Below the pieces are notes generated by a model. It saw nothing but the letters and a program-made list of their open reading frames with translations. It ran no database searches and was not told the origin of the DNA. The position numbers were made by a program, and so were the translations under genes. From Photorhabdus luminescens subsp. luminescens (GTDB lineage: Bacteria; Pseudomonadota; Gammaproteobacteria; Enterobacterales; Enterobacteriaceae), in assembly GCF_001083805.1 (NCBI RefSeq), contig NZ_JXSK01000003.1, positions 496,001 to 560,000 of the forward strand: a stretch of 64,000 nucleotides of DNA, written 5' to 3'. This document shows positions 29,406 through 41,571 of this stretch, in pieces (the stretch's first letter is position 1; the number at the start of each line of letters is the position of its first letter).

Positions 29406-31637
29406 TCAGTTGCCATGAAGACGTTTGGCTTCAATAACATCCGGCAACTGATTGGTTTTCGCCAAGATCCGCCCCAGTACTTGCAGGTTATAAATCTCAA
29501 TATTCATATCGATGGTAGCAATCTGCTGTTTGACATCACTGCGGCTACTCACCCCAAGTACATTCACCTTTTCATTCGCCAGGATCGTGGTGATATCACG
29601 CAGTAATCCACTGCGATCATTCGCAACGACACGCACAATCAGTGAGTAACCGCTGGAATAACTCTCTCCCCAAACCGCATCCACCACCCTTTCCGGCGCA
29701 TTTGCCTGCAACTCTGCCAACTGTTCACAATCAACCCAATGGATAGAAATCCCCCGGCCACGCGTGATAAAGCCGACAATCTCATCGCCGGGAATGGGCT
29801 GGCAGCAACGGGCAATGTGATGCATCAAGTTACCCACACCTTCTACCACAATCCGCCCATCGTCTTTAGCAGAACTACGCTGTGGATGTGATTTATTTTC
29901 TAAATTGCGAAGCGCTTCCCGATCTGCATCCTCTGCGGTGGTTTTCTTGAGTTTGCTTTGTAAGAAATTGACCAACTGGTTAATACGGATATCACCAACT
30001 CCAATTCCCGCCAGTACTTCATCAAGTGTATGAACGTTATAACGGGCAATGAGTAGCTTTTCCGCCTCTTTTAGGCTGATATCCAAGTGTTCCAGTTCGT
30101 TATCCAGCATCTGACGACCTGCGATAATGTTTTTATCCCGATCCTGTTTGCGGAACCAGTTATGGATTTTCGCCCGGCCGCGGCTTGTGGTGACATAGCC
30201 CAAGTTTGGATTTAACCAATCACGACTTGGGTTCGGGTGTTTCTGGGTAATGATTTCAATCTGATCGCCCATTTGCAATTGATAGCTGAATGGAACAATG
30301 CGACCACTGATTTTCGCCCCAATACAACGATGTCCCACATCGCTGTGAATATGGTAGGCAAAATCCAGCGGCGTAGAACCGGTAGGTAGATCAATAACAT
30401 CGCCTTTCGGTGTAAATACATATACCCGATCATCAAACACCTGGCTGCGAACCTCATCCAGCATCTCACCAGAATCAGCCATCTCTTCCTGCCATGCGAT
30501 CAGTTTACGCAGCCATGCAATGCGTCCTTCATATCCGACACGATTGCCCGCCACCGCACCCTCTTTATATTTCCAGTGGGCGGCTATGCCCAATTCGGCA
30601 TCTTCATGCATCTGACGGGTACGGATCTGAATTTCCAATGTCTTACCGCTTGGCCCAAGCACGACGGTATGAATGGATTGATAGCCATTCGGCTTCGGGT
30701 TAGCCACATAATCATCAAATTCATCCGGCAAATGACGATAGTGAGTATGTACTATCCCCAGTGCCGCGTAACAATCCTGCAAACGTTCAACCACAATCCG
30801 CACAGCCCGAACATCAAACAGCTCATCAAATGCCAGTGATTTTTTCTGCATTTTGCGCCAGATGCTGTAGATATGTTTAGGACGCCCGTATATTTCAGTA
30901 GCGACGCCCTCTTTAAGCATATGCTTACGTAATGTACTGACAAAGTGATCAATATACTGCTCACGATCAATTCGGCGCTCATGCAATAATTTCGCAATTT
31001 TTTTATATTCATCAGGATGGAGATAACGGAAGCAGTAATCCTCAAGTTCCCATTTAAGTTGACCAATGCCTAGTCGGTTAGCGAGCGGCGCATAAATATT
31101 GGAACACTCTTTCGCAGCCAGTACACGCTCATCTTCAGTCGCCTCTTTAACTTCCCGCAAATGGGCAATCCGTTCTGCCAATTTGATAATGACACAACGA
31201 AAATCTTCCACCATTGCCAGTAGCATCCGGCGAACATTATCAACCTGTACAGAGCAGATTGAATCGTGATGAGTGGCTTTTAACTGGCGAATAGCATCCA
31301 TTTCCATAACGCCTTTCACCAGATTGGTAATCACGCTACCAAACGCCTCGGTGACAGTTTGATCGTCAAGTAATTTAGCATCCATCAATGGGAACAGTAG
31401 CGCAGCACGCATACTGTCATTATCCATACTCAGGGTAGAGAGGATCTCAACCATCTCTACGCCACGCCATAACAGAAGTTCTGCATCAGGATGATTTTGC
31501 GCTTTTTCGTGACAATAACGCCAGGTTTCGGCTAATTTCTCACCCAATTGAAGATTCGCTACATTTAAACTAGCGATCCACCTGTTTACTGCAAACTCTC
31601 CCGCAGGGGTTAAATGAGCACTTCTTACCGCAACCAT
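29406..31637 (-). CDS. relA: GTP pyrophosphokinase (ppGpp synthetase I)
   Basis: Ribosome-associated synthetase that makes (p)ppGpp when uncharged tRNA enters the ribosome. 743 residues, matching E. coli RelA. Order: degenerate HD domain (about 40-190), synthetase domain with 'YGRPKHIYSIWRKMQKKSL' and 'NPKPNGYQSIHTVVLGP', TGS domain ('VYVFTPKGDVIDLPTGSTPL'), zinc-finger-like 'HHIARCCQPIPGDEIVGF', and a C-terminal ACT domain. The upstream rlmD stop is 41 bp away; the order rlmD-relA-mazG is the enterobacterial standard. Confidence 0.97.
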   Translation of the reverse strand: MVAVRSAHLTPAGEFAVNRWIASLNVANLQLGEKLAETWRYCHEKAQNHPDAELLLWRGVEMVEILSTLSMDNDSMRAALLFPLMDAKLLDDQTVTEAFGSVITNLVKGVMEMDAIRQLKATHHDSICSVQVDNVRRMLLAMVEDFRCVIIKLAERIAHLREVKEATEDERVLAAKECSNIYAPLANRLGIGQLKWELEDYCFRYLHPDEYKKIAKLLHERRIDREQYIDHFVSTLRKHMLKEGVATEIYGRPKHIYSIWRKMQKKSLAFDELFDVRAVRIVVERLQDCYAALGIVHTHYRHLPDEFDDYVANPKPNGYQSIHTVVLGPSGKTLEIQIRTRQMHEDAELGIAAHWKYKEGAVAGNRVGYEGRIAWLRKLIAWQEEMADSGEMLDEVRSQVFDDRVYVFTPKGDVIDLPTGSTPLDFAYHIHSDVGHRCIGAKISGRIVPFSYQLQMGDQIEIITQKHPNPSRDWLNPNLGYVTTSRGRAKIHNWFRKQDRDKNIIAGRQMLDNELEHLDISLKEAEKLLIARYNVHTLDEVLAGIGVGDIRINQLVNFLQSKLKKTTAEDADREALRNLENKSHPQRSSAKDDGRIVVEGVGNLMHHIARCCQPIPGDEIVGFITRGRGISIHWVDCEQLAELQANAPERVVDAVWGESYSSGYSLIVRVVANDRSGLLRDITTILANEKVNVLGVSSRSDVKQQIATIDMNIEIYNLQVLGRILAKTNQLPDVIEAKRLHGN

Positions 31638-31678
31638 AATCTCTCCCGACTACTTCATAGCTTCTACCCAACCACAAT

Positions 31679-32995
31679 CTAACGACTAAATAGCGCCATT
31701 GACTCCAGATGACCTGTATGCGGAAACATATCCAGCATCCGCACACTGATAATTCGATAGCCAGCCTCAAGCAGAATCTTACTGTCTCTCGCCAATGTTG
31801 TTGGATTACAAGAGACGTAGACCACTTTTTCCGGGGCTAACTCAACAATGTGTGACATGACGCCTGCCGCACCAGCACGCGCCGGATCTAATAAAACCTT
31901 GTTAAACCCCAGTTTCGCCCAGGGTTGATGATGTATGTCAGCTTCCAGGTTCTCATGGCAGAAAGATATGTTATCCAAATTATTTAATCTGGCATTATAT
32001 TGCCCATTAGCCACCAGCGTGGCAACCCCTTCGACTCCGACCACAGATTGCACTACGCGACCAATAGGTAAGGTAAAATTCCCCATTCCACAGAACAGAT
32101 CGAGCACCCGGTCATTCGATTGTAAATCAAGCCACTCTATCGCCTGAGCAACCATTTGTTGATTCACCTGATCGTTAACCTGAATAAAATCTCTTGGACT
32201 GAAAACCAATTTTAAGCCACCAACCTGATACCAAGGTTCCGGCGGTTCATTCAGTGGTTCAAGCGAGGTTTCATCCGCCGCCAAGTAAACAGCAACGTTA
32301 TGTTGCACAGAAAACGTGCATAGCTTCTCTTTATCCTCCCGTTTCAAGGGATCAAGATGGCGCAACACTATAAATGGACCATTATCTGCTAGCACCAATT
32401 CCACATGCCCTAACCGTTTCACTGCTTTCAAGTTATTCAGACACTGAGATAATGGCTGCAATAACTGTTCCAATTCAGGCCGCAAAACAGGGCACTCTTT
32501 TATAGCAACTAATTCATTGGATTGATTTTGACGAAATCCCATCACCAGTTGGCGCTGTTTTACTTGATAATGTAAACCAAGCCTTGCCCGGCGCCGATAA
32601 CCATATTCGGGACCGAGAATCACCGGCTTGGCAGAAACCGTTACACCGGTTTCCCGTCTAATCAGATGTTCGAGGACGCTGGCTTTACTCTCACGTTGTA
32701 AATCAGATGCAACATGTTGTTGCTGACAACCGCCACATACTCCAAAATGCGGGCAACGAGGATTTACACGATATGGACTGTCAGATAGACGCTTAACCAA
32801 CTTTGCTTTGGCAAACTGGCGCTTCTCTTCCGTTATTTGTACCTGTGCTTGTTCACCGGGCAATAATCCGGCGACAAAAATAGTTTTACCCTGATGGCGA
32901 GCTACGCCCTGCCCTTGGGCATCCAGATTATCAGCAGTGACTGTGATGATATGTCGATTTACTGTTCGGCGATTGGGGGAATAAAATTGCACCAT
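31679..32995 (-). CDS. rlmD: 23S rRNA (uracil-1939-C5) methyltransferase
   Basis: Also called RumA; methylates U1939 of 23S rRNA using SAM. 438 residues. An N-terminal TRAM domain ('[20 protein letters not shown]') is followed by the iron-sulfur cysteines '[14 protein letters not shown]'. The C-terminal methyltransferase has '[16 protein letters not shown]', 'DPARAGA' and the catalytic cysteine in '[14 protein letters not shown]'. It is divergent from barA with a 53-bp gap. Confidence 0.97.
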   Translation of the reverse strand: MVQFYSPNRRTVNRHIITVTADNLDAQGQGVARHQGKTIFVAGLLPGEQAQVQITEEKRQFAKAKLVKRLSDSPYRVNPRCPHFGVCGGCQQQHVASDLQRESKASVLEHLIRRETGVTVSAKPVILGPEYGYRRRARLGLHYQVKQRQLVMGFRQNQSNELVAIKECPVLRPELEQLLQPLSQCLNNLKAVKRLGHVELVLADNGPFIVLRHLDPLKREDKEKLCTFSVQHNVAVYLAADETSLEPLNEPPEPWYQVGGLKLVFSPRDFIQVNDQVNQQMVAQAIEWLDLQSNDRVLDLFCGMGNFTLPIGRVVQSVVGVEGVATLVANGQYNARLNNLDNISFCHENLEADIHHQPWAKLGFNKVLLDPARAGAAGVMSHIVELAPEKVVYVSCNPTTLARDSKILLEAGYRIISVRMLDMFPHTGHLESMALFSR

Positions 32996-33048
32996 GATTC
33001 TTACGGACTATGAATTATTAAGTTCCTATTTTCCCATAATGGACGATT

Positions 33049-35400
33049 ATGACCAAATATAGCTTACGCATCCGCATGATGAGCCTGATCCTAGTGCCAA
33101 TTTTACTGGTTGGCATGTTTTTCAGTATCTCATTCCTCTGTTATCACCATCGTGAACTGAAAAACCAGATTGTTAGATCTGGGATCAGTATTATCGAACC
33201 CCTTTCTATTGCCAGTGAAATTGGCATAAACCTGCATAACCGTGAACGTGTCAATTCATTGATAACCCGGCTTCATCGCAGAAATTCTGAGATAGTTCGG
33301 GCGATTGCCATTTTTAATGACGATAATGAACTATTTGATATATCAAACTATAAATACAATTCAGCTCAACTACAGATCTCGCCAGATATGCCTCTGCCAA
33401 CCACCCTGACAAAAACGGAGGTTAAAAACAGTATTATCTTACGCATACCCATTATTTCAGAACACCACTTGTCTCAGAATCAGCAACATTCTGACATCCC
33501 ATCTTTACGTCCGATTGGTTACATCGCCATTGATCTTGATTTACGGTCAGCTCACTTACAACAATATAAAGAGATCATTATCTTTATATTGCTATTACTC
33601 ATTTGCCTTGGTTGGGCATCTCTGTTCGCCTACCATTTGGTTCGTAAGATCACAAAGCCTATCAGCGATATGGTCAGTACTGTCGATAGAATTCGCCAAG
33701 GACAATTAAATAGCCGTGTCAACGGGAAATATTTTGGTGAATTAGATACGCTGAAAAATGGCATTAATGCAATGGCTAAATCCCTTTCCAGCTATAAAGA
33801 AGAGATGAAAAACGATATTGATCAAGCAACATCGGATCTGCGGGAAACAATGGAGCAATTCGAAATTCAGAACGTTGAGCTGGCGATAGCGAAAAAACGC
33901 GCTCAAGAAGCGGCCAGAATAAAAACGGAATTTCTGGCAAATATGTCTCATGAATTACGCACACCACTTAATGGCGTAATTGGCTTCACCCGCCAAACAC
34001 TGAAAACACCGTTAACAATACAGCAAACTGAATATTTGTATATTATCGAGCGTTCCGCGAATCATCTATTGAATATTATCAATGATATATTAGATTTTTC
34101 ACGGCTTGAAGCGGATAAATTGGTATTGGAAAACGTTCCATTCCTTTTACAGGATACAATTGATGAGGTCATGGTGTTACTGACACTGAGCGCCAAAAGT
34201 AAGAATATTCAGCTAACTCACCATGTTGATCCCCAAATACCAAATCTGGTCGTAGGCGATCCCACGCGCCTCCAGCAAATATTCACCAATATCATCGGTA
34301 ACGCAATTAAATTCACTGAACAGGGTTCTGTGGAGATAAAGATCAATTTGCTACAACAGAAGCACCACAAAATTAATTTAGAGATTACAGTCAGCGATAC
34401 AGGTATTGGTATCAGCCCTGAACAGCAACCTCATCTATTTCAGGCTTTTCATCAAGCAAATGCCAGTATTTCCCGCCGTTATGGCGGCACCGGCCTCGGT
34501 CTAGTCATTACACGGAAACTGATCCAAGAAATGGGCGGAAATATCAGTTTTACCAGCGAGCCAAAAAAAGGTTCTGTTTTCCGTTTTGATTTATGGCTAG
34601 GAAAAAATGATTTCATTCTAACCGACTCAGTTGTACCACAAAAAACGCTTACTCATCCCCCACGTTTACCGATGACCGTCATGGCCGTTGACGATAATCC
34701 AGCCAATCTCAAACTAATAGGTTCATTACTGGAAGAAATCGTGGAAAAAACCGTGCTATGTAACAGTGGAGAAACAGCGTTGCAGTCAGCAACCTCTCAC
34801 CATTTTGATGTCATTCTGATGGATATTCATATGCCAGGTATGGATGGCATCTGTACTTCCGACCGCATCCACCAGCTACGGCGACACCGCAGTACACCGA
34901 TCATTGCGGTTACAGCTTATACCTGCCGACCAAAGAGCGATACAGATCAATCTCCATTTGAAGATTTCCTGACCAAACCTCTTGACGAAGATAGCCTGAG
35001 ATCGGTATTAAATCGCTATGTCAAAACACCAGAATCACAACATATTAACTGGTCATTAGCATTACAACAGGCCATTGGAAAAGAACAGTTAGCTGTAGAT
35101 ATGCTGCAAATGTTGGTAGATTTATTGCCAATGATTAAAACAATCACAGAAAAAGTTTTGTCAGGGGAAGCAGTGGAAAATTATCAGCAGCAGATCCATA
35201 AACTACACGGTAGCTGCTGTTATAGTGGTGTGCCACAACTTAAAGCCCTCTGCCAATTAATTGAACAACAATTACAGCAAGGCATTCAATTAACGGATAT
35301 AGAACCTGAATTGTTGGAACTGACAGACGAAATTGATCATGTACTCACCGCTGCCCAAAAGATATTGAGTAACGGCGAGAATATCAATTGCACACAATAA
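33049..35400 (+). CDS. barA: Hybrid sensor histidine kinase BarA
   Basis: Inner-membrane sensor that phosphorylates UvrY and so controls CsrA-antagonist small RNAs. Order: TM1 (about 10-28), periplasmic sensor, TM2 (about 175-195), HAMP, HisKA with His301 in '[12 protein letters not shown]', HATPase ('GGTGLGLVI'), receiver with Asp592 in '[13 protein letters not shown]', and HPt with His720 in '[10 protein letters not shown]'. The length of 783 residues is well below E. coli BarA (918): the segment between ATPase and receiver is only about 25 residues, where E. coli has roughly 150. The phosphorelay residues are all kept. Its end overlaps the converging dgt by 17 bp. Confidence 0.93.
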   Translation: MTKYSLRIRMMSLILVPILLVGMFFSISFLCYHHRELKNQIVRSGISIIEPLSIASEIGINLHNRERVNSLITRLHRRNSEIVRAIAIFNDDNELFDISNYKYNSAQLQISPDMPLPTTLTKTEVKNSIILRIPIISEHHLSQNQQHSDIPSLRPIGYIAIDLDLRSAHLQQYKEIIIFILLLLICLGWASLFAYHLVRKITKPISDMVSTVDRIRQGQLNSRVNGKYFGELDTLKNGINAMAKSLSSYKEEMKNDIDQATSDLRETMEQFEIQNVELAIAKKRAQEAARIKTEFLANMSHELRTPLNGVIGFTRQTLKTPLTIQQTEYLYIIERSANHLLNIINDILDFSRLEADKLVLENVPFLLQDTIDEVMVLLTLSAKSKNIQLTHHVDPQIPNLVVGDPTRLQQIFTNIIGNAIKFTEQGSVEIKINLLQQKHHKINLEITVSDTGIGISPEQQPHLFQAFHQANASISRRYGGTGLGLVITRKLIQEMGGNISFTSEPKKGSVFRFDLWLGKNDFILTDSVVPQKTLTHPPRLPMTVMAVDDNPANLKLIGSLLEEIVEKTVLCNSGETALQSATSHHFDVILMDIHMPGMDGICTSDRIHQLRRHRSTPIIAVTAYTCRPKSDTDQSPFEDFLTKPLDEDSLRSVLNRYVKTPESQHINWSLALQQAIGKEQLAVDMLQMLVDLLPMIKTITEKVLSGEAVENYQQQIHKLHGSCCYSGVPQLKALCQLIEQQLQQGIQLTDIEPELLELTDEIDHVLTAAQKILSNGENINCTQ

Positions 35401-36910
35401 ATTTCCGATATTCTTCATAAGCATAATTATCTGTCATGCCACTGATGTAATCCTGGATAAGACGGGCACGGTAATAGAATTCCATCAGGTCTTTTTCAGA
35501 TTCATCAGTGGCAACAATTTTTTCCACTGCTTCACCATAAGCCAGACGATGCTTGGTGGAAAGTTTGTGTAACAGTCGAGTTTCCATAAAATAATCCTTG
35601 TGGAAATTGTTCTGGTTTAATTCCACAAAAGCCTGACGGGACATCTTCAATAACGGATAATAAAAATCCAATAGCCCATTAATAACTCGGTATCCCTGTA
35701 ACTCCAATTCTTCAATTTCTGGATGATTAAATACTCTCTTACAGGCAATATTCTTCAACGTTTTAAGTAATCGATGCTCTTCACTACTATCTTCAAGCAG
35801 CGCTTGATTAAATGAACCCGCAAAAACAGCCGGCAGATGATCAATAAAACGACGAGCAGTATAAGGCACAAGTTTACCGGTGATATAAACCCGCAGATAC
35901 ATAAAAAATTGATCCTGCTGGCTTCGACGTAATTCGTTACCATGAGTTCCCTTGTACGCCTTTCTAACCGTGACATCGAATAGATCCCCGATCCGATGAC
36001 CACCATTCTCTTGCCACTCCTGTTCCAAATATTCCATCAATGTATCGACGCTGAAAATCGCTTTTTCAACAGCATCATCCAAATCAGCAATGCAATAAGA
36101 GATATCATCTGCGGCTTCCATAATATAAGTCAGCGGGAAGCGACAGAATTCACCCATTTTAAGTTCACGATATAATTCTCGGACAAAATGCTCTTCCGAC
36201 CAATAAAAACCCGGTTTTTTCATCAAGTAATTAAATTGATTTGGTATTTCTTCAAGACGAAAAGCAGGACAAGTATATTTTAGAATACAGCCAACTTGGG
36301 CATAAGTCAGATTGAGTTTTAATAAGCTATGCACCATACGGATAGCCTGAGCATTCCCTTCAAACTGACATAAATCTTTACGTAACTGGCGACGAAAGAG
36401 ATCTTTTTTCACATCGCCACACAAACGCAATGCGGGGATTTCGCATCGATCTTCCCGTTTAATATTTTCCAGAGAAAAATTAAGATCGAGCTTTCTGGCA
36501 AACCAATCTTTAATTGCCGCTTCACCAAAATGACCAAATGGCGGATTACCAATATCGTGCATTAAACACGCCATTTCAATCAAACTTTCAAATGACAATA
36601 GTCGTTTATCCAACCCGTAATCGGCCAGCAAATTACGTGTTTTCAATTCATTAATAATCGTTTTCGAAATATAACGCCCAACCTGTTGCACTTCCAATGA
36701 ATGTGTCAAGCGACTGCGGACAGCGGCATTATTTTCCAGTGGAAAAACCTGTGTTTTCTGCTGTAAACGGCGAATAGCCGCTGAATTCATAATCCGCCCA
36801 CGATCGCTTTCAAACTGGCGAATAATCTGCTCTTCATCATTAGGATCAATATGATACTGACGGTATTTACGCTGATAGTTAAGCTTCCGACTAAAGTCTA
36901 TCCCGGACAT
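35384..36910 (-). CDS. dgt: Deoxyguanosinetriphosphate triphosphohydrolase
   Basis: HD-domain enzyme that cleaves dGTP to deoxyguanosine and tripolyphosphate. 508 residues, close to E. coli Dgt (505). Metal-binding motifs are visible: '[17 protein letters not shown]', '[18 protein letters not shown]' (HD pair) and a later '[18 protein letters not shown]'. It is divergent from mtnN as in E. coli. Its 3' end overlaps the 3' end of barA, so no separate terminator can lie between them. Confidence 0.96.
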   Translation of the reverse strand: MSGIDFSRKLNYQRKYRQYHIDPNDEEQIIRQFESDRGRIMNSAAIRRLQQKTQVFPLENNAAVRSRLTHSLEVQQVGRYISKTIINELKTRNLLADYGLDKRLLSFESLIEMACLMHDIGNPPFGHFGEAAIKDWFARKLDLNFSLENIKREDRCEIPALRLCGDVKKDLFRRQLRKDLCQFEGNAQAIRMVHSLLKLNLTYAQVGCILKYTCPAFRLEEIPNQFNYLMKKPGFYWSEEHFVRELYRELKMGEFCRFPLTYIMEAADDISYCIADLDDAVEKAIFSVDTLMEYLEQEWQENGGHRIGDLFDVTVRKAYKGTHGNELRRSQQDQFFMYLRVYITGKLVPYTARRFIDHLPAVFAGSFNQALLEDSSEEHRLLKTLKNIACKRVFNHPEIEELELQGYRVINGLLDFYYPLLKMSRQAFVELNQNNFHKDYFMETRLLHKLSTKHRLAYGEAVEKIVATDESEKDLMEFYYRARLIQDYISGMTDNYAYEEYRKFIVCN

Positions 36911-37036
36911 TTATCCCCCGACTTGTGAGATAGCGCTGTTTTACATCACAGATTATCTGATTGTTTCGTATTAGATGTTAAAATCAAATATGGGATGATT
37001 CTATATGATTAATTAATCAACAGCGAGTATGACATC

Positions 37037-37738
37037 ATGAAAGTAGGCGTGATAGGTGCTATGGAGCAAGAAGTGACTTTATTGCGCGATCAAATTGAAG
37101 ATCGCCAAACACTGTCACGAGGTGGTTGCGAAATCTATACCGGTAAACTCAACGGCGTGGAGATTGCACTATTAAAATCCGGTATTGGTAAAGTTTCCGC
37201 CGCAATTGGTACAACTTTGCTGCTTGAACATTGTCAGCCTGATGTGATTATTAACACCGGCTCAGCGGGTGGCCTTGATCCGAAGCTACAAATCGGTGAT
37301 ATCGTGGTATCCAGCGAAGTTCGCTATCATGATGCTGATGTTACCGCTTTTGGTTATGAACCCGGTCAGATGGCACAATGTCCTCCGGCATTTGTAGCGG
37401 ATGACCAGCTAATTGATCTGGCGGAAAAGTGTATTCATTCTCTGAATCTGAACGCAGTGCGTGGGCTGATTTGCAGCGGTGATGCATTTATTAATGGCGC
37501 GGAACCCCTGGCGCGTATCCGGGCGATATTCCCACAAGTGACGGCGGTAGAAATGGAAGCCGCAGCAATAGGGCATGTCTGCCATCAATACAACACTCCG
37601 TTTGTCATTGTACGTGCTATCTCTGATGTGGCAGATAAAGAATCTCATATCAGCTTTGATGAATTTCTTGCTGTTGCAGCCCGTCAATCGACATTAATGG
37701 TCAACGCAATGCTGACAACGCTGAGTCAAGATAAATAA
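37037..37738 (+). CDS. mtnN: 5'-methylthioadenosine/S-adenosylhomocysteine nucleosidase
   Basis: Also called Pfs. Cleaves MTA and SAH to adenine and the thioribose/ribosyl-homocysteine, feeding methionine salvage and the LuxS AI-2 route. 233 residues. Motifs: '[17 protein letters not shown]' at the N-terminus, '[18 protein letters not shown]', the '[13 protein letters not shown]' substrate glutamate, and catalytic aspartate in '[13 protein letters not shown]'. A terminator-like hairpin follows, then btuF, the usual partner. Confidence 0.97.
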   Translation: MKVGVIGAMEQEVTLLRDQIEDRQTLSRGGCEIYTGKLNGVEIALLKSGIGKVSAAIGTTLLLEHCQPDVIINTGSAGGLDPKLQIGDIVVSSEVRYHDADVTAFGYEPGQMAQCPPAFVADDQLIDLAEKCIHSLNLNAVRGLICSGDAFINGAEPLARIRAIFPQVTAVEMEAAAIGHVCHQYNTPFVIVRAISDVADKESHISFDEFLAVAARQSTLMVNAMLTTLSQDK

Positions 37739-37747
37739 TATATTACT

Positions 37748-37779
37748 GACACGCCCTAATTAATATTTTCGGGCGTGTC
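37748..37779 (+). terminator. Stem-loop between mtnN and btuF
   Basis: GACACGCCC and GGGCGTGTC form a 9-bp perfect stem with a 14-nt AT-rich loop, followed by TGTGGG. It is likely a terminator or a partial attenuator between the two genes. Confidence 0.6.
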
Positions 37780-37818
37780 TGTGGGCAACATATTTAATGT
37801 TTTAAAGAGCACATCACA

Positions 37819-38646
37819 ATGAAATGGATAAAAAGCGCGAGTTCAATTGGGTTATCGCTTTTACTGTTTCTCAGTAGTTTCAGTCATTTTCTGCATGCCG
37901 CTCCCTTACGGGTAATCAGTTTATCGCCGTCAACCACTGAATTAGCCTATGCCGCCGGGTTAGGCGACAATCTGATTGCAGCCAGCGCCTACTCTGATTA
38001 TCCCCCTCAAGCCCGTAAACTTGAGCAAGTGGCTAATTGGCAAGGCATCAATCTGGAACGAATTATTACCCTCAAACCTGATCTGATTCTGGCATGGCGT
38101 GGCGGTAATCCCCAACGTCCGCTGGAACAACTCGCTGCTTTTGGTATTAAAATCTTTTATTCCGATCCCACCACCACCGAACAAATAGCGCAGGATTTAG
38201 AACGGCTCGCTGAATATAGCCCTCACCCAGCACAAGCAAAAAAATCAGCGACTGAACTTCGTCAACGATTTGTCAATTTGCAACAAAAATATGCCGCTCC
38301 AACCCCAAAATCGGTCTTTTTACAATTCGGCACTTATCCTCTATTTACCGCCTCGGGACATACACTGCAAAGTGAAGTGCTTTCAATCTGTGGCGGCAGC
38401 AATATTTTTGCCAACAGCCCCGTTCCCTGGCCTCAAGTCAGTCGTGAACAAGTACTCATCAGAAAACCTGAGATAATTGTTATCAGCGGTGGACAGGAAC
38501 AAGTCAAATTAATTGAGAATTTCTGGCATCCACAATTACATGCCAAAGTCATTACATTACATGAAGATTGGTTTCACCGCGCGGGACCGCGCATCATTCT
38601 GGCAGCCGAACAGCTATGCCAGCAATTGAACGATAATGGTTCCTGA
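37819..38646 (+). CDS. btuF: Vitamin B12-binding periplasmic protein
   Basis: Delivers cobalamin to the BtuCD importer in the inner membrane. 275 residues with a Sec signal peptide (about residues 1-28, ending LHAAP). Mature motifs: '[20 protein letters not shown]', '[17 protein letters not shown]', '[19 protein letters not shown]' and '[12 protein letters not shown]', all typical of BtuF. It has its own promoter or reads through from mtnN. In E. coli yadS follows; here the converging erpA comes next. Confidence 0.94.
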   Translation: MKWIKSASSIGLSLLLFLSSFSHFLHAAPLRVISLSPSTTELAYAAGLGDNLIAASAYSDYPPQARKLEQVANWQGINLERIITLKPDLILAWRGGNPQRPLEQLAAFGIKIFYSDPTTTEQIAQDLERLAEYSPHPAQAKKSATELRQRFVNLQQKYAAPTPKSVFLQFGTYPLFTASGHTLQSEVLSICGGSNIFANSPVPWPQVSREQVLIRKPEIIVISGGQEQVKLIENFWHPQLHAKVITLHEDWFHRAGPRIILAAEQLCQQLNDNGS

Positions 38647-38734
38647 TAAATCAGAATCACTTAAAAGATGACAGGAATATCCCGCAAACAGGTCATATGA
38701 TATTCACAGACCCATTGCGGGAAATCGCCTGGAA

Positions 38735-39082
38735 TCAGATACTAAAAGAAGAACCACAACCACAGGTTGTCTTCGCATTAGGGTTCGTGACGATAAAACG
38801 TGAACCCTCAAGACCTTCGGTATAATCAACACAGCCGCCAACCAAATATTGCAGGCTCATCGGATCAACAACCAACTCCACACCTTGTTTTTCAATGGTC
38901 ATATCACCATCATTTATTTGATCATCGAAGGTAAAACTATACTGAAAACCACTGCACCCGCCACCGGTGATATAAACCCGCAAACGCAAATTTGGATTTT
39001 CTTCATCCGAAACCAAGATTTTCACTTTGTTAGCAGCAGCATCAGTAAACTGCAAAGGTAATGCGATATCATCGCTCATCAT
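38735..39082 (-). CDS. erpA: Iron-sulfur cluster insertion protein ErpA
   Basis: A-type carrier that passes Fe-S clusters to apoproteins, essential for isoprenoid synthesis enzymes in E. coli. 115 residues. The three cluster cysteines are seen in '[13 protein letters not shown]' and 'TTCGCGSSF'. GGAG precedes the paired ATG codons (39080-39082 and 39077-39079); either could start. The gene is well conserved and complete. Confidence 0.97.
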   Translation of the reverse strand: MMSDDIALPLQFTDAAANKVKILVSDEENPNLRLRVYITGGGCSGFQYSFTFDDQINDGDMTIEKQGVELVVDPMSLQYLVGGCVDYTEGLEGSRFIVTNPNAKTTCGCGSSFSI

Positions 39083-39410
39083 TTTTTACTCCAGACCGGA
39101 ACCCGGCAAAAACATTCAGAGATTTGCCGATCATTAATAACTCGAATTATCCAATACCTGATTAGTTGGTTCAAGTTTTGTCATTCTGATAACACACGAA
39201 CCGCAAAAAAATTATCACACATTTGTTTAGCATCAATGCCGCCTTAGCGACAAATGACGACCTTTTACGATAGCCTAAAAGGAGGGTAAACCGTCACGTA
39301 TAGTTAAACCTGCCGTCAATCAATTAACCGTTAAGAAGGAAAAATATTGATTTATCATCATGATTAGTTACTTTATTGAATATTTTTCAAAGTAACCACA
39401 TGGAGTTCCT
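39083..39410. other. Intergenic region between erpA and the DUF1460 lipoprotein
   Basis: About 330 bp between divergent genes. No ORF or RNA gene is seen. An AAGGAGGG stretch near 39279 precedes no usable start codon. Promoters for both genes must lie here. Confidence 0.45.
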
Positions 39411-40196
39411 ATGCGAAAAATGTTGCCGCTGATGCTTATTGTCACCTTAGCAGGCTGTGCCGCTCATAGCAGACAAGCCGATATTGACAGCTATACCGCG
39501 AAAAAAATTAATGAAATTATCGAAAACCAAGTAAAACCGGGAAAAAAAGATAATCCAGGTGAAATAATAAAAAGCGTCTCTTATCAATTCCTGGGCACCC
39601 CTTATGCCGCAAATAAACTTATTGGCTCCCCGGCCGAACCTGAAAAATTAGTTATAGACTTCAATGGGCTAGACTGTTTTACTTTCCTTGATTATGTAGA
39701 ATCGCTAAGGAAATCCAACGACCAAAATGATTTTGTAAAAAATCTCATCCAGACAAGGTATATCGACGGAAAGATTAACTTCTTGCAAAGAAAACACTTC
39801 TTTACAGATTGGTCAACTAGAGAAAAATTAAATGCCAAAGATGTAACAGACGAAATAAGTTCTTCTTACATAAGAATCACAAAAAGCCTAAATAGAAAGG
39901 CTGATGGCGGCGAATATATTCCCGGACTGGGCATTATCAAAAGAGAGATTAAATATATTCCAGGAGATAAGGTCGATGATGCCGTCATTAAGAACCTAAA
40001 GACCGGCGATTATATAGGAATATATACCCATCTTGCCGGATTGGATGTCACACATACAGGGATTTTTATTATGACAGATCATGGCCCAATGCTGAGGAAT
40101 GCATCCTCACTTGCTGCGAATAAAAAAGTTGTCGATTCGCCATTTCTTGATTATGTCAAGAATAAACCCGGAATTATCGTTCTAAGAGCATTATAA
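39411..40196 (+). CDS. DUF1460 lipoprotein (putative cell-wall amidase)
   Basis: A 261-residue lipoprotein: signal 'MLPLMLIVTLAGC' with lipobox Cys16. The body matches the DUF1460/N-acetylmuramoyl-L-alanine-amidase-like family, an NlpC/P60-like papain fold. The likely catalytic cysteine is in 'NGLDCFTFLDYVESLRKS', and the histidine is in 'DVTHTGIFIMTDHGP'. The expected role is peptidoglycan turnover at the outer membrane. It lies 50 bp before hemL on the same strand; no functional link is evident. Confidence 0.82.
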   Translation: MRKMLPLMLIVTLAGCAAHSRQADIDSYTAKKINEIIENQVKPGKKDNPGEIIKSVSYQFLGTPYAANKLIGSPAEPEKLVIDFNGLDCFTFLDYVESLRKSNDQNDFVKNLIQTRYIDGKINFLQRKHFFTDWSTREKLNAKDVTDEISSSYIRITKSLNRKADGGEYIPGLGIIKREIKYIPGDKVDDAVIKNLKTGDYIGIYTHLAGLDVTHTGIFIMTDHGPMLRNASSLAANKKVVDSPFLDYVKNKPGIIVLRAL

Positions 40197-40246
40197 TCCG
40201 TAGGGCAAACGACAAACTCACTTAAAAATAGATTCAGGAGCCTTTC

Positions 40247-41530
40247 ATGAGCCAGTCCGATATTCTTTATTCTCAGGCAAAGCAACTTATTCCCGGCGGC
40301 GTCAATTCTCCGGTACGTGCATTTAATGGTGTTGGCGGCACGCCGCTGTTTATCAAACACGCTGATGGCGCTTATCTCTATGATGTTGATGGTAAAGCCT
40401 ATATCGATTATGTCGGTTCCTGGGGGCCGATGGTACTGGGGCATAACCACAGCGCTATCCGTAATGCCGTTATCAAAGCCGCAGAGCAAGGATTGAGTTT
40501 TGGCGCCCCCACCGCCGCGGAAGTGGAAATGGCACAATTGGTAACTGAACTGGTGCCATCAATGGATATGGTACGTATGGTCAACTCAGGCACAGAAGCA
40601 ACCATGAGTGCTATCCGGCTGGCCCGTGGCTATACCCATCGCGATAAAATCATCAAATTCGAAGGTTGCTATCACGGCCACGCTGATTGCTTGCTGGTGA
40701 AAGCCGGTTCTGGCGCATTAACCATCGGTCAACCAAATTCACCGGGGGTTCCGGTTGATTTCGTCAAACATACGCTAACCTGTACCTATAACGATTTGAA
40801 TTCAGTTCGAGAAGCGTTTGAACAATATCCGCAAGAGATCGCCTGTATTATTGTTGAACCGGTTGCGGGTAATATGAACTGCATACCGCCACAACCAGAA
40901 TTCCTACCCGGTCTGCGCACGCTGTGTGATGAATTCGGTGCTTTGTTGATTATCGATGAAGTGATGACCGGTTTCCGCGTCGCTTTATCCGGCGCACAAT
41001 CTTATTACGATGTCGAACCCGATATAACTTGCCTTGGCAAAATCATTGGCGGCGGTATGCCCGTTGGCGCTTTCGGCGGGCGTTATGAAGTGATGGAGAA
41101 ATTAGCTCCCATTGGCCCTGTTTATCAGGCCGGAACCTTGTCCGGTAATCCGATTGCAATGGCTGCCGGCCTGGCCTGTCTAAAAGAAGTTTCTCAGCCC
41201 GGTGTACATCAACGTTTAACCGAGCTAACAGATAATCTGGCTGCTGGCCTGACGAAAGCAGCAAAAGCGGCCGGTATTCCTCTGGTGGTTAACCATGTCG
41301 GCGGTATGTTTGGCATTTTCTTTACCGATGCGGAGAAAGTATCCTGTTATCAGGATGTGATGAATTGCGATATTGAACGTTTTAAACATTTCTTTCACTT
41401 GATGCTTGATGAAGGGATTTATTTAGCGCCTTCTGCATTTGAAGCAGGTTTTATGTCTATTGCTCACATTGATGAAGATATTCAGCGTACTGTTGATGCA
41501 GCCGCTCGTTGCTTTGCCAAGCTGAAATAA
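40247..41530 (+). CDS. hemL: Glutamate-1-semialdehyde 2,1-aminomutase
   Basis: PLP enzyme that turns glutamate-1-semialdehyde into 5-aminolevulinate, the first tetrapyrrole committed precursor. 427 residues. Motifs: '[18 protein letters not shown]', '[18 protein letters not shown]', '[17 protein letters not shown]', and the PLP lysine in '[17 protein letters not shown]'. AGGAG precedes the ATG. A strong terminator follows at once. Confidence 0.98.
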   Translation: MSQSDILYSQAKQLIPGGVNSPVRAFNGVGGTPLFIKHADGAYLYDVDGKAYIDYVGSWGPMVLGHNHSAIRNAVIKAAEQGLSFGAPTAAEVEMAQLVTELVPSMDMVRMVNSGTEATMSAIRLARGYTHRDKIIKFEGCYHGHADCLLVKAGSGALTIGQPNSPGVPVDFVKHTLTCTYNDLNSVREAFEQYPQEIACIIVEPVAGNMNCIPPQPEFLPGLRTLCDEFGALLIIDEVMTGFRVALSGAQSYYDVEPDITCLGKIIGGGMPVGAFGGRYEVMEKLAPIGPVYQAGTLSGNPIAMAAGLACLKEVSQPGVHQRLTELTDNLAAGLTKAAKAAGIPLVVNHVGGMFGIFFTDAEKVSCYQDVMNCDIERFKHFFHLMLDEGIYLAPSAFEAGFMSIAHIDEDIQRTVDAAARCFAKLK

Positions 41531-41552
41531 TTTCTTTATTTTCAAATAATAG

Positions 41553-41570
41553 CGCCGTATTTTTACGGCG
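41553..41570 (+). terminator. Intrinsic terminator of hemL
   Basis: CGCCGTA and TACGGCG form a 7-bp stem with a 4-nt loop, followed by TTTATTCTTT, 22 bp past the hemL stop. It may also serve the converging vapB gene. Confidence 0.85.
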
Positions 41571-41571
41571 T

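Noticed and set aside
33049-35400. Broken BarA because of its short length
   Set aside because: All kinase, receiver and HPt residues are intact in one frame, so it is a short but apparently functional form.
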